Shown piece after piece: positions 1 to 8,784 of a stretch of 64,000 nucleotides of DNA. The notes under the pieces are model-generated. The model did no database searches, had not been told where the DNA came from, and was given only the letters and a program-made list of their open reading frames with translations. The translations under genes and the position numbers were made by a program. This DNA is from JAUYQR01 sp963822435 (GTDB taxonomy: Bacteria > Pseudomonadota > Alphaproteobacteria > Rhodobacterales > Rhodobacteraceae), in the NCBI GenBank assembly GCA_963822435.1, contig CAWGHN010000004.1:620001-684000 (forward strand), read 5' to 3'. Positions within the stretch are counted from its first letter, which is position 1. Each line of letters begins with the position of its first letter.

Positions 1-67
1 ATCAGGGTCACTCCAGGGTTCTGTTCAGGGCGGGCCAATCCCGCCTCACACCCGGAGTTACGGAGGC

Positions 68-96
68 CTGCGGGGGTAAGTTTCAGACCCCCGCAG
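68..96 (-). terminator. Stem-loop downstream of the anti-sigma gene, possible terminator
   Basis: A perfect 10-bp inverted repeat (CTGCGGGGGT / ACCCCCGCAG) with a 9-nt loop lies 17 bp beyond the stop codon of the minus-strand anti-sigma gene. A second hairpin (GGCGGG / CCCGCC, 29-45) lies further on. Neither has a clear T-run on the minus strand, so intrinsic termination is inferred from position and stem strength only. Bases 1-67 hold no gene that I can support. Confidence 0.4.
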
Positions 97-113
97 CGCT
101 CACGCTTTCGTGA

Positions 114-782
114 TCACGTATCGCTGGTGACCGGTGCCGTCAGAATGACCGGCCCGGTCGGCAACCCGCTGGGCGACCCGCCTGCAGGCTCCACCGACAC
201 GGCAAACAACCAGCCTGCCGGCGGTTTGGGGTAATCGACAACCAGCGTTTCGTCTCCCAGCAGGCCAAGCGACACCGGCGATGCCCCCGGAGCGATGATC
301 CACAACTGGTGAACCTGCCCCGCAGGTGCCGTCGTTCCAGCCACGCGCGTCACGGTCAGTTCGTCGCCCACCTGCGTCAACCGATAGCTGAGCGTAGCAT
401 CCTTGGTCGCAAGCACCGCCACAACCTGCGGCGCGGGCGGCACCATGAACACCACCGCAAAGATCAAGCCGGCCGCAACCGCGCCGGACAGTCCCAGCGA
501 TATCCATGCCAGCCAATTGCGCGGGCGGCGCTCCTTGGCAAAAAGCCGCGCCTCGATTTTCGCCAAGACATCTGGCGCGGCCACCTCGGGCGTCTCGTCA
601 TCCAAAGGCGACAACCGTTGTTCCCATGCCGCCACGCGCGCCGCAAACACGGTGTCAGCCTTCATCCGCGCCTCAACGGCGCTACGGTCGGCCATGTCGA
701 GGACACCCAGCACATATTCGCCAGCCAGCGCGTCGTCGATGTCCTCAGGGCTGGCGCCAGGGTCAAGGGTAGTGTCGGTCAT
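114..782 (-). CDS. Anti-sigma factor, RskA-like
   Basis: A 222-aa protein with a short cytoplasmic N-terminal region, one membrane segment at about residues 90-114 (starting NWLAWISLGLSGA) and a periplasmic C-terminal domain. The C-terminal part has the pattern of anti-sigma-K factor proteins (QLWIIAPGASPVSLG, around residue 160). It should hold the adjacent ECF sigma factor at the membrane until a signal releases it. The chosen ATG overlaps the expected sigma stop codon (ATGA), which is normal for such pairs. A longer frame upstream exists only because the sigma gene is frameshifted. No zinc-binding HxxxCxxC motif is present, which fits RskA rather than ChrR or ZAS types. The inducing signal is unknown. 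Confidence 0.85.
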   Translation of the reverse strand: MTDTTLDPGASPEDIDDALAGEYVLGVLDMADRSAVEARMKADTVFAARVAAWEQRLSPLDDETPEVAAPDVLAKIEARLFAKERRPRNWLAWISLGLSGAVAAGLIFAVVFMVPPAPQVVAVLATKDATLSYRLTQVGDELTVTRVAGTTAPAGQVHQLWIIAPGASPVSLGLLGDETLVVDYPKPPAGWLFAVSVEPAGGSPSGLPTGPVILTAPVTSDT

Positions 783-1314
783 TCCAGACACTCCTTCAAT
801 TTCAGCAGGCTGCGACGCAGCCATGTCCGCATCGTGTTCAGCGGCACCGCGTAGCGCGCGGCCAGAGTCGTCATAGGACAAGCCCATCGAGGTAGGCTCC
901 CTTCACCGCGGCCGCGCGATCCGGCTCCAGCGTGGCAAAGCAATCCGTCACCCGCCGCGCTTCGCCTTGCGCGATCAGCCGGGCCTCGGCACGGGGCGTG
1001 CTGTCTTGCACCATGTCCAATCCATCATCGCTTGCCGCAGCCGGGCGGCTGCGCAAGCGGTCAATCGCCAGATTGCGCGCAATCGCGATCAGCCAGGTCA
1101 TACCCCGGCCTTTCGTGGCGTCAAACCGCCCCGCGCGCGTCCAGACCCGTGTGTAGACCTCTTGCAAGGCATCCTCCGCCTCAGACCGTTCCCCCAAGAT
1201 ACGGAGAAGCACGCCCATGAGTTTCGCGGAACTGTCACGATAAAGCGCACGAAACGCCGCCCGGTCGCCGGCGGCGCAATTCGCGATGTGATTTGCTATC
1301 GGATCGTCAATCAT
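779..1314 (-). pseudogene. ECF RNA polymerase sigma factor, frameshifted in region 4
   Basis: The N-terminal frame (871-1314) encodes regions 2.1-2.4 of an ECF sigma factor (RILGERSEAEDALQEVY, then RGMTWLIAIARNLAIDRLR). It stops just after AYLDGL at the start of sigma region 4. The rest of region 4 (LAARYAVPLNTMRTW and LRRSLLKLKECLE) continues in another frame to a TGA at 779 that overlaps the anti-sigma ATG. The short SYDD link sits in the third frame, so two separate single-base insertions (both an extra T in the coding strand) explain the break. Repaired, the protein would be about 177 aa, the normal ECF length. As written, the product lacks its -35-binding helix-turn-helix. Either the gene is recently inactivated or the assembly has errors. 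It lies 31 bp after the preceding minus-strand gene. Confidence 0.8.
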
Positions 1315-1345
1315 CGCGCGACGTTACCGGGGCAATCTTCACCTG

Positions 1346-3380
1346 TCACCCCCGCCGCCGCCGTCCCCTGTCACCACCCGAACCTGAGGTGTTGAAACTG
1401 ACCTCGGGCAGGGTGACGATCCGGCTCAGCTCCGGGAAGGGATCGACCGCGTTCGGAATGGCGCTGGCGTTGACGAAATGCTCCTGAAACCGGGGCTCGA
1501 TCGCGGTTTCGACCTTGTGGATCTCATGCACCGTGGCCTCGATCGCATCGCGTGACGCGACGTTGCACAGCGCAATCCGCGCCCCGGTTCCCGCCGCGTT
1601 GCCCGCCGACACGACGCGGTCCAGCCTCACATCCGGAATCATCCCCAGGACCATCGCGTGCTTGGGGCTGATATGCGCGCCGAACGCTCCGGCCAGCGTG
1701 ACACGGTCCACCGTTTCCACGCCCATTTCGTCCATCAACAACTTGGCCCCGGCATAAAGTGCCGCCTTCGCCAACTGGATCGCCCGGATATCGCCCTGCG
1801 TCACCGTGATCAGCGGCCCGCCCTCCGCCGTGCCATCGTGCAGCACATAGTCATGCGTCCGCCCGGTGGCGATGCTGCGCGGCGTCCCGGTCTGATCCGG
1901 CCCACCAATCAGGCCGCCCTGATCGACCAGCCCCGCCATCCGCATCTCGGCCACCGCCTCGATGATGCCAGACCCACAGATGCCGGTCACGCCGGTCGAA
2001 GCTGTCGCTTCCGCAAAGCCCGGATCGGTGGACCACAGGTCCGACCCGATCACCTTGAACCGCGGCTCCTTGGTCGCGGGGTCAATTTCCACGCGCTCGA
2101 TCGCCCCGGGCGCCGCGCGCTGGCCCGAACTGATCTGCGCGCCCTCGAACGCAGGCCCGGTCGGCGACGAACAGGCCAGCACCCGCGTCCTGTTGCCCAG
2201 CAAGATCTCCGCGTTCGTGCCCACATCGACGATCAGCACCATGTCGTCCGACTTGCCCGGCTCCTCCGACAAGGCCACCGCCGCCGCGTCGGCCCCGACA
2301 TGCCCCGCAATACACGGCAGGATGTAAACCCGCGCCGACGCATTGATCGCCGACAGATCCAGATCCCGCGCGTCCAGGCTGAGCGAGCCCGAGGTCGCAA
2401 GCGCGAACGGCGCCTGCCCCAATTCCACCGGGTCAATGCCCAGCAGCAGGTGGTGCATCACCGGGTTGCAGACGAACACCGTCTCATAGATCGACGTTGC
2501 AGGCACCCCCGCCTCAACGGCCAAAGCCCCCGCCAACGTGTTGATCGCGTCGCGCACCGCGCGCGTCATCTCCACGTCGCCACCGGGGTTCATCATCGCA
2601 TAGGACACCCGGCTCATCAGATCTTCGCCAAACCGGATCTGCGGATTCATCACGCCGCTGGAGGCCAGCACCCGCCCATCCGCCAGATCACAAAGATGCG
2701 CCGCGATGGTGGTTGATCCCAGATCAATCGCCAGCCCGTAAAGCGGCCCCTCGTTGAAGCCGGGAAAAATGTCCAAAATCCGCGGTCGCGCGTCGTGGTT
2801 GCCCTTGTGCAGCACGACCGTCATTTTCCACTCGCCCTTGCGCAACGTGGGCTGCAACCGCCGCATCAGCCCAAGGTCACAGGCCACATCCTCGACCTGC
2901 CACTGATCGCGCAGCGCAATCGCCAGCCGCTCGAAATCCCCGGTGGGTTCGTGCATGTCGGGCTCGGCCACCTCGACGTAAAGCGCGCGGGTGGCGGGGT
3001 CCATCGCGATGACCCGCTCGGTTGCCGACTTGCGGATCACCTGCTTGTGGACCTGAGAACTCCGGCGGCACGTCGATCACCACGTCGCCCATCACCTTGG
3101 CCTGACAGCCAAGCCGCCGCCCGTCGATCAGCCCGCGGATGCGCTTGTAGCGATCCTCGACCGCGTTCCATTCGCTCAGCGCATCATCGGCAACCGTGAC
3201 ACCGTGCTTGGAGAAATCACCATACCCGGGCGTGATCTGGCACTTGGAACAGATTCCCCGCCCGCCACAGACGGAATCAAGGTCCACCCCCAACTGCCGC
3301 GCCGCCGTCAGAACCGGCGTGCCCACGGCAAACCGCCCCCGTTTGCCCGAGGGCGTGAAGATCACAAGTGCGTCGGTCAT
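1346..3380 (-). pseudogene. 2Fe-2S/ASKHA (DUF4445) corrinoid-activase-like protein, frameshifted
   Basis: The N-terminal part (from 3380) is a 2Fe-2S ferredoxin domain with cysteines in SVCGGRGICSKC and RRLGC. The large C-terminal part is an ASKHA ATPase-like domain with phosphate-binding loops YGLAIDLGSTT and MVLIVDVGTNAEI. This architecture is that of RamA-type reductive activators, which use ATP to return Co(II) corrinoid proteins to Co(I) for methyl transfer. One extra T near 3060 (GAGTTCTCAG where GAGTCTCAG keeps frame) splits it. Frame 1 ends after DVPPE and the other frame continues SQVHKQVIRKSATERV. Repaired length is about 677 aa, normal for the family. No corrinoid protein or methyltransferase gene is in the window, so the partner is unknown. 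Confidence 0.8.
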
Positions 3381-3793
3381 TCCGGCCTTTGCCCCGCAGC
3401 GGGGTCCTCATGGGTAAAGTGGTAGTTTATCTGCTCAAAGCTGTCGCGGGCGAAGGTGTAAAACCAGCGCAGGGGCTGTGTCACGACCGGCACGCCATGT
3501 TCGGCCATCGAGGGTATGTAAAGCGCCACCCCCGGTGCCAGCCGATGCGCCACACCGTCGATGATCACGCTGCCTTCACCGTCCAGACCGAAATAGACCT
3601 CGGGCTCGGCGTGGCGGTGTTGTGCGAAGGTCTGCCCCGGCTGCATTTCGGCCACGCCGCACACCAGACCCGAGGTTGGCGTCAGCCCCCCCGAAACCAG
3701 CGTTCGCCACGACAACGTGCCGCGCGCCGGATTATCCCAGCGGGCGGGCACACACTCCTGTGCGTCAATGCGGATGGCGGTCGCTGACAACAT
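3377..3793 (-). CDS. Small cupin-domain protein
   Basis: A 138-aa single-domain cupin. Metal-binding cupin motif 1 is visible as QHRHAEPEVYFGLDGEG (about residues 58-74) and motif 2 lies around LAPGVALYIPSMAEHGV. The two histidines, the glutamate and the later histidine could bind one Fe, Mn or Zn ion. The gene overlaps the start of the ferredoxin/ASKHA gene by 4 bp, so the two are probably co-translated. A role in one-carbon or methylated-substrate metabolism follows only from that neighbour; the substrate cannot be told. A 5-bp inverted repeat (GGTCT/AGACC, 3797-3812) sits just upstream of the start. Confidence 0.75.
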   Translation of the reverse strand: MLSATAIRIDAQECVPARWDNPARGTLSWRTLVSGGLTPTSGLVCGVAEMQPGQTFAQHRHAEPEVYFGLDGEGSVIIDGVAHRLAPGVALYIPSMAEHGVPVVTQPLRWFYTFARDSFEQINYHFTHEDPAAGQRPE

Positions 3794-3930
3794 GCTGGTC
3801 TGGTTCTAGACCGGGCATCGCCGGCTGCAATGGCAGAATGCGGCAGGTGGCAGCGCCATTCCGTCACCTTGTCAGCCGCCGCGCCGCAAGCGCCGTCGCA
3901 CAAGGCCGGGGTGCCGGTGCCGTGTGGGTC

Positions 3931-5076
3931 TCATTCCTGATCCAGCCACTCCAGAATCGCGGTCCTGTCGCCATCCAGCGCCGGGGCAGGGCCCAGCGCC
4001 GCAGGCTCCGGCAGCGTCGACATCTTGATCGGGTTGCCGGTGGCGGTGAACGCGGGCCCACCGGGCCGGGGTGTGACGGGCATTACCATGTGGCGCGCCA
4101 GAAGCTGCGGGTCGCGCATCACTTCAGCCATGTTCTGCACCCGTCCTGTGGGCAAGCCCGCCGCCTCCAGAACGGCAATCCAGTGCGCCACCGGCGCGCC
4201 CAGCGTCACCGCCTCGATCAACCGCTTCAACAGCGCGTTGTTGTCGCAGCGCGCGGCATTGGTGGCAAAGCGCGGATCATCCGCCAGCGCCAACCCTAGA
4301 ACGCCACACAACTTTCCGAACATCGCGTCATTGCCCGCCGCGATCACCACGAAGCCGTCTGCCGCGCGAAATGTCGAAAACGGCGTGATCGTCGGATGCC
4401 GCGCCCCCGTTGGCCCCGGTGGCACACCGGTGGCGCTGGTCAAGGCGACGGAATGTTCCTGAATGGCCAGTTGCGCATCCAGCATCCCCACGTCGACCAT
4501 CGCGCCCACGCCCGTCTGCTCCCGGTCATAAAGTGCCGCCAGCACGCCCTGCGCCAGAAACATCCCCGCCACGATATCGCCGATGGATGCACCAACCCGC
4601 ACCGGCGGCCCGCCCGCCTCGCCGGTGATCGACATCACCCCGCCGCGCGCCTGCACCACCATGTCATAGGCGGGTTTCTGGGCATCCGGCCCGGTCTGCC
4701 CGAACCCCGAAACCGCGCCATAGATCAGCCGGGGATACCGCGCGTGCAGACTGTCCCAGCCATAGCCGAGCCGACCCATCACCCCCGGCCGGTAGTTCTC
4801 CAGCAGCACATCCGCCCGCGCCAGAAGCCGCTCGAATATCGCCCGGTCCGCTGCCGCCTTCAGATCCAGCGCAATTGACTGCTTGCCCGCATTCAGCGTC
4901 GCAAAATACGCGCTCTCGCCTTGCACGAACGGCGGATACTCCCGCGTGTCATCGCCCGTTCCCGGCCGCTCCACCTTGATCACCCGCGCGCCAAGATCGC
5001 CCAGCGTCTGGCTGCAATACGGCCCCGCCAGCACATGCGTCAGGTCCAGAACGATAATTCCCGTCAGGGGGGCCAT
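3931..5076 (-). CDS. CaiB/BaiF family III CoA-transferase
   Basis: About 381 aa, normal for class III CoA-transferases, which move CoA between carboxylic acids through an aspartyl thioester. The N-terminal signature MAPLTGIIVLDLTHVLAGPY and the conserved YDMVVQARGGVM segment carrying the catalytic aspartate (around residue 165) are both present. I chose the ATG five codons inside the longest frame because it gives the usual MAPL start. The acyl donor and acceptor cannot be told from sequence. No acyl-CoA dehydrogenase, hydratase or transporter stands next to it, so it looks like an isolated gene, divergent from the ABC-F gene. Confidence 0.85.
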   Translation of the reverse strand: MAPLTGIIVLDLTHVLAGPYCSQTLGDLGARVIKVERPGTGDDTREYPPFVQGESAYFATLNAGKQSIALDLKAAADRAIFERLLARADVLLENYRPGVMGRLGYGWDSLHARYPRLIYGAVSGFGQTGPDAQKPAYDMVVQARGGVMSITGEAGGPPVRVGASIGDIVAGMFLAQGVLAALYDREQTGVGAMVDVGMLDAQLAIQEHSVALTSATGVPPGPTGARHPTITPFSTFRAADGFVVIAAGNDAMFGKLCGVLGLALADDPRFATNAARCDNNALLKRLIEAVTLGAPVAHWIAVLEAAGLPTGRVQNMAEVMRDPQLLARHMVMPVTPRPGGPAFTATGNPIKMSTLPEPAALGPAPALDGDRTAILEWLDQE

Positions 5077-5164
5077 GCCATGCTCCATCATTTCCGCGCC
5101 CTTCCTTGCATCTTGCAGGCCGCCAGACGTTGACGCGGATCAATTCCCTCTCTACCTCGCCCGC

Positions 5165-6967
5165 ATGGCACGCGCACCCCTCCTGCAGATCTCCGACATT
5201 TCCCTCACCTTCGGCGGCAACCCCGTGTTCGACGGGCTGTCCCTTGTGATCCAGCCCGGCGACCGGGTGGCCCTTGTTGGCCGCAACGGCTCGGGCAAAT
5301 CCACCTTGATGAAGGTGATGGCCGGTTTGGTCGAGCCCGACCGCGGCCAGCGCATCGTCTCGCCCGGTGTGACCGTTGGCTACATGGAACAGGACCCCGA
5401 CCTTTCCGGCTTTGAAACCCTCGGTGATTTCGCCGCCAGCAAACTCCCGGAAGGCGAGGCTTACAAGCTGGCCGTCGTCGCGGAAGGGTTGAAATTCAAC
5501 CCCGACATGCCCGTCGCCACCGCCTCGGGCGGCGAACGTCGTCGCGCGGCACTGGCAAAACTTCTGGCCGAAGCACCGGAACTCATGCTCCTCGACGAAC
5601 CCACGAACCACCTCGACATCCAGGCCATCGAATGGCTCGAGGCCGAACTGTCCACCACCCGCACCGCCTTTGTCATCATCTCGCACGACCGCGCCTTCCT
5701 GCGCGCGCTGACCAAGGCCACCCTGTGGATCGACCGGGGCGAGGTGCGCCGCCGCGAACTTGGCTTCGAAGGCTTCGAGGAATGGCGCGAAACCGTCTGG
5801 GCCGAGGAAGACGACGCCCGCCACAAACTTGACCGCAAGATCAAGGCCGAGGCGAAGTGGGCCGTCGAAGGCATCTCCGCCCGCCGCAAGCGCAACCAGG
5901 GCCGGGTCCGCGCGCTGGCCAACCTCAGGGAAGAACGCTCCAGCCAGATCCGCCGCCAGGGCACCGCCGCGATGGAATTCGAAGGCGGCCAGACCTCGGG
6001 CAAGATGGTGATCGACGCCAAGGGCCTCGTCAAACGCTTCGGCGGCAAGACCATCGTCGACGGCTTCGACATCCGTGTCCTGCGCGGCGACCGTGTGGCG
6101 TTCGTCGGCCCGAACGGCGTCGGCAAGACCACGCTTTTGAAAATGCTGACCGGCGAAATCGAACCCGACGCGGGCAAGGTGAAACTTGGCACCAACCTCG
6201 AGATCGCCGTGTTCGACCAGACCCGCGCGCAACTCGACCCCGACGCGACGCTATGGGACAACCTGACCGGCGACCCCTCGATGCGCGTCTCTGGGGCCTC
6301 CGATCAGGTGATGGTGCGTGGCACGCCAAAGCATGTGGTGGCCTACCTCAAGGATTTTCTGTTCGACGAACGTCAGGCCCGCGCCCCCGTCCGCAGCCTG
6401 TCGGGCGGTGAAAAAGCCCGCCTCCTTTTGGCCCGTCTGATGGCCAAACCCTCGAACCTCCTTATCCTTGACGAACCGACCAACGATCTTGACGTCGAAA
6501 CCCTTGACCTTCTGCAAGACATCCTCGGCGAATACGACGGCACGGTCCTTCTTGTCAGCCACGACCGCGATTTCATTGACCGCCTCGCTACCGCCACCGT
6601 GGCGCTTGAAGGGCAGGGCAGGGCGACGGTCTATCCTGGTGGCTGGACCGATTATGCCAACCAGCGCGGCGTCGCCGAAGCCGAGGCTGCGGTGCGCGGC
6701 AACGCCAAACCAGCCACCCCAAGGGCGGGCGACAAACCCGCCACCACCGGCCTGACCTTCACCGAGAAAAAGCGTCTCGACGACCTTCCCGGCATCATCG
6801 AAAAACTGGAAGCCGAGATCGCCAAGCTGACCGAATTCCTCGGCACACCCGATCTTTTCGTCCGCGAACCGGCGAAGTTCGCCAAGGCAGGCGACCTTCT
6901 TGCCGACCGTCAAAGCGCACTTCAGGCCGCCGAGGCCGAGTGGCTGAAACTCGCCGATCGCGCCTGA
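5165..6967 (+). CDS. ABC-F ATPase, Uup-like
   Basis: A 600-aa protein with two ATP-binding cassettes and no membrane segment, the ABC-F plan. Walker A motifs are GRNGSGKS (residues 39-46) and GPNGVGKT (about 315). Signature motifs are SGGE, and Walker B regions read LMLLDEPTNHLD and LLILDEPTNDLD. A charged C-terminal coiled coil (about residues 535-600, from FTEKKRLDDLPGIIEKLE) is typical of Uup, which acts on ribosomes or branched DNA intermediates. The start at 5165 was chosen over a frame open from 4883 because the ABC domain begins exactly there. It is divergent from the CoA-transferase gene. Confidence 0.88.
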   Translation: MARAPLLQISDISLTFGGNPVFDGLSLVIQPGDRVALVGRNGSGKSTLMKVMAGLVEPDRGQRIVSPGVTVGYMEQDPDLSGFETLGDFAASKLPEGEAYKLAVVAEGLKFNPDMPVATASGGERRRAALAKLLAEAPELMLLDEPTNHLDIQAIEWLEAELSTTRTAFVIISHDRAFLRALTKATLWIDRGEVRRRELGFEGFEEWRETVWAEEDDARHKLDRKIKAEAKWAVEGISARRKRNQGRVRALANLREERSSQIRRQGTAAMEFEGGQTSGKMVIDAKGLVKRFGGKTIVDGFDIRVLRGDRVAFVGPNGVGKTTLLKMLTGEIEPDAGKVKLGTNLEIAVFDQTRAQLDPDATLWDNLTGDPSMRVSGASDQVMVRGTPKHVVAYLKDFLFDERQARAPVRSLSGGEKARLLLARLMAKPSNLLILDEPTNDLDVETLDLLQDILGEYDGTVLLVSHDRDFIDRLATATVALEGQGRATVYPGGWTDYANQRGVAEAEAAVRGNAKPATPRAGDKPATTGLTFTEKKRLDDLPGIIEKLEAEIAKLTEFLGTPDLFVREPAKFAKAGDLLADRQSALQAAEAEWLKLADRA

Positions 6968-7045
6968 CGCGCGGGAACCGGCGCAGTCTGGCCGGTTTCG
7001 CCAAACCCGTGCGCCAAAACCCGCGCGTCGCGGATTTGTGAACCT

Positions 7046-7126
7046 ATTCAACTGCCTCCTGCGGTTGAATATGCCCCGCATGATCCGCAGATAGGCTGAT
7101 GTCGCCTAGGACGGGTTCAACCGTCC
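7046..7126 (+). promoter_or_regulatory. Structured leader with two hairpins upstream of the porin-like gene
   Basis: Hairpin A (7046-7070) pairs ATTCAAC with GTTGAAT. It can extend through a G-U and two G-C pairs to leave a 5-nt loop CTCCT, which is complementary to a Shine-Dalgarno core. Hairpin B (7109-7126) pairs GGACGG with CCGTCC around a GTTCAA loop. Both lie between the ABC-F stop (6967) and the start codon at 7158. I found no convincing sigma-70 promoter by eye, so whether they are in the mRNA leader or form a separate small RNA is open. Confidence 0.45.
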
Positions 7127-7157
7127 GAGCAGTGGCCCCACAAACAGGAGCATCCTT

Positions 7158-7754
7158 ATGAAAACTATCGCAGCGATTTTTGCCACGGCAACCCTGGCCA
7201 TGCCGGCCTTTGCCGGTGGCATGGCAACCCCCGTGACCGAACCCGAAGTGGTTGCGGCCGAACCGGTTTATGCGGCCCCCTCGTCTGACTGGTCGGGGTT
7301 TTATGCCGGTGCGCAGCTTGGCTACGGCGACGTTGGGTCCAGCACCGATACGCTCAATGGTTATGGCGAACTTGGCGGTGTGCATGCCGGCTACCGCTGG
7401 GATTTCGGGCAGTTCGTCGCGGGCGCCGAAGTGGACTGGGACAAGACCAACATCGACCTTGGCGGCACTGCCGGCACTCTGGATGACGTGGCCCGTCTGA
7501 AACTGGTTGGCGGTGCCGACCTTGGCCGCGCGCTGGTCTACGGCAGCGTCGGTGTGGCCAAGGCCAACGCAACTGTTGGCGGCGTCGGGCTTTCTGACAC
7601 CGGCTACACGCTTGGCGCAGGTGTCGACTACGCGATCACCGACCGCTGGACCGTGGGTGGCGAAGTGATGGGCCACAAGTTCAACGACTTCGACGGCACG
7701 GGCGTTGATCTTGATGCCACCACCGTCAAGGCAAAGGTCGCGCTGCGCTTCTAA
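7158..7754 (+). CDS. Outer-membrane beta-barrel protein
   Basis: A 198-aa protein with a clear Sec signal peptide (MKTIAAIFATATLAMPAFA, cleavage around residue 19). After it comes a short acidic linker and a barrel of alternating polar/hydrophobic strands rich in Gly and aromatic residues (DWSGFYAGAQLGYGD, HAGYRWDFGQFVAG). It ends in KAKVALRF, a C-terminal Phe as needed for outer-membrane assembly. Size and pattern fit an eight-stranded OmpA-like/opacity-type porin-family protein. AGGAG lies about 9 nt before the ATG. It appears monocistronic, with a leader of its own and a terminator-like repeat after it. Confidence 0.85.
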   Translation: MKTIAAIFATATLAMPAFAGGMATPVTEPEVVAAEPVYAAPSSDWSGFYAGAQLGYGDVGSSTDTLNGYGELGGVHAGYRWDFGQFVAGAEVDWDKTNIDLGGTAGTLDDVARLKLVGGADLGRALVYGSVGVAKANATVGGVGLSDTGYTLGAGVDYAITDRWTVGGEVMGHKFNDFDGTGVDLDATTVKAKVALRF

Positions 7755-7777
7755 GCGCGCCACGACCATCCTGCAGC

Positions 7778-7801
7778 GGGCCGGGGCGCAAGTCCCGGCC
7801 C
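7778..7801 (+). terminator. Stem-loop after the outer-membrane protein gene
   Basis: An 8-bp perfect inverted repeat GGGCCGGG / CCCGGCCC with an 8-nt loop begins 23 bp after the stop codon. No T-run follows. Its position between convergent genes suggests a transcription end on either strand. Confidence 0.5.
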
Positions 7802-7881
7802 CTGCGCAAGGCAAGGTGGCCGCAACGACGGGGACAAGGCGATGCTGGCGCACATTCCGCGCGCGTGTCAGCGCCCGCTCT

Positions 7882-8781
7882 TCACCACTTTCCCGTGGCT
7901 CCGCCGCCGGATGACCGCCCGCCGCCAAACCCTCCGCTGCTGCCGCCCGCGCCTCCGCCCGAGCTTCCGCCCGAACTTCCCCCCGGCCCGCGCCCCGAAA
8001 ACCGGCCCGACTCGCGCCGCACCGGGATGATGAACGGGTGTCGTTCGGTGTGCCCGCAACTTGTGCAGGTCAGATGCTCGATCCCGGTGCCTTCGCTGTC
8101 TGCCGTCGGCTCCTTGGCGATGTCGCGCACCCGTTTCAGCGTCAGGTTCCGGCATTTCGGGCAACGTCGCCGCCCGTTGCGATAAGACCGCAGCCCGAAT
8201 AGACCAGCCGCCGCCGCCGCCGCCGCGCCCAGACCAAGGTAGGTCCCTGTGTCGTCTTGGGCAAAGCCTTCTTCCACGGTCACCGGATTGCCCGAAATGA
8301 ACGGCTCCACCAGCCGCTCGCGCGTCGATTGCACTCCGTCAAGGATGCCCTTGGCAAAGCGGTCCTCGCGGAATTCCGGCAGCATTGCCGTGTCGATCAC
8401 CCGCTGCGCCCGTCCGTCATAGACCGCGTCATAGGCCGAGCCAAGCGCGATACGCGCCTCCCGGTCCTCGATCGCGACAAGGATCAGGATGCCATCGTTG
8501 CGCCCCGCCGCGCCGATACCCCAGGCATTGAACAGCGACCGTGCATAGCCGGTGATGGTGCCGCTGCCACCGCCGTAATCGGCAATCCGCTCCATCGTGG
8601 CAACCGCGATCTGCACACCCGTCTCGTCCCGGATGCGCTGGATAAGCCCTGCAATATCCGCCTCGGCCGCCGGGGTCAGGATCTCGGCAAAGTCGGAAAC
8701 CGTGTCCGTCAGCGGTTGCGGAAGGTCCTGGGCAACCGCAACACAGGGCAAAAACAGCCCCAGCAACACTACGCGCAGCAT
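7882..8781 (-). CDS. TPM-domain secreted/membrane protein with zinc ribbon
   Basis: A 299-aa protein with an N-terminal signal peptide (MLRVVLLGLFLPCVAVAQ). A TPM (YgcG/DUF477) domain spans about residues 22-165 (LTDTVSDFAEILTPAAEADI onwards). A transmembrane helix follows at about 172-190 (GLGAAAAAAAGLFGLRS), then a four-cysteine zinc ribbon (CPKC...CTSC), and a Gly/Ser-rich tail with repeated GGSSGG. TPM proteins occur in envelope or photosystem-repair contexts, but bacterial roles are mostly undefined. The start lies 3 bp after the decarboxylase stop, so the two genes are likely co-transcribed. Confidence 0.82.
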   Translation of the reverse strand: MLRVVLLGLFLPCVAVAQDLPQPLTDTVSDFAEILTPAAEADIAGLIQRIRDETGVQIAVATMERIADYGGGSGTITGYARSLFNAWGIGAAGRNDGILILVAIEDREARIALGSAYDAVYDGRAQRVIDTAMLPEFREDRFAKGILDGVQSTRERLVEPFISGNPVTVEEGFAQDDTGTYLGLGAAAAAAAGLFGLRSYRNGRRRCPKCRNLTLKRVRDIAKEPTADSEGTGIEHLTCTSCGHTERHPFIIPVRRESGRFSGRGPGGSSGGSSGGGAGGSSGGFGGGRSSGGGATGKW

Positions 8782-8784
8782 GAT

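Noticed and set aside
3797..3812. GGTCT-GGTTCT-AGACC inverted repeat near the cupin start
   Set aside because: Only 5 bp per arm and not repeated elsewhere; too weak to list as an operator.
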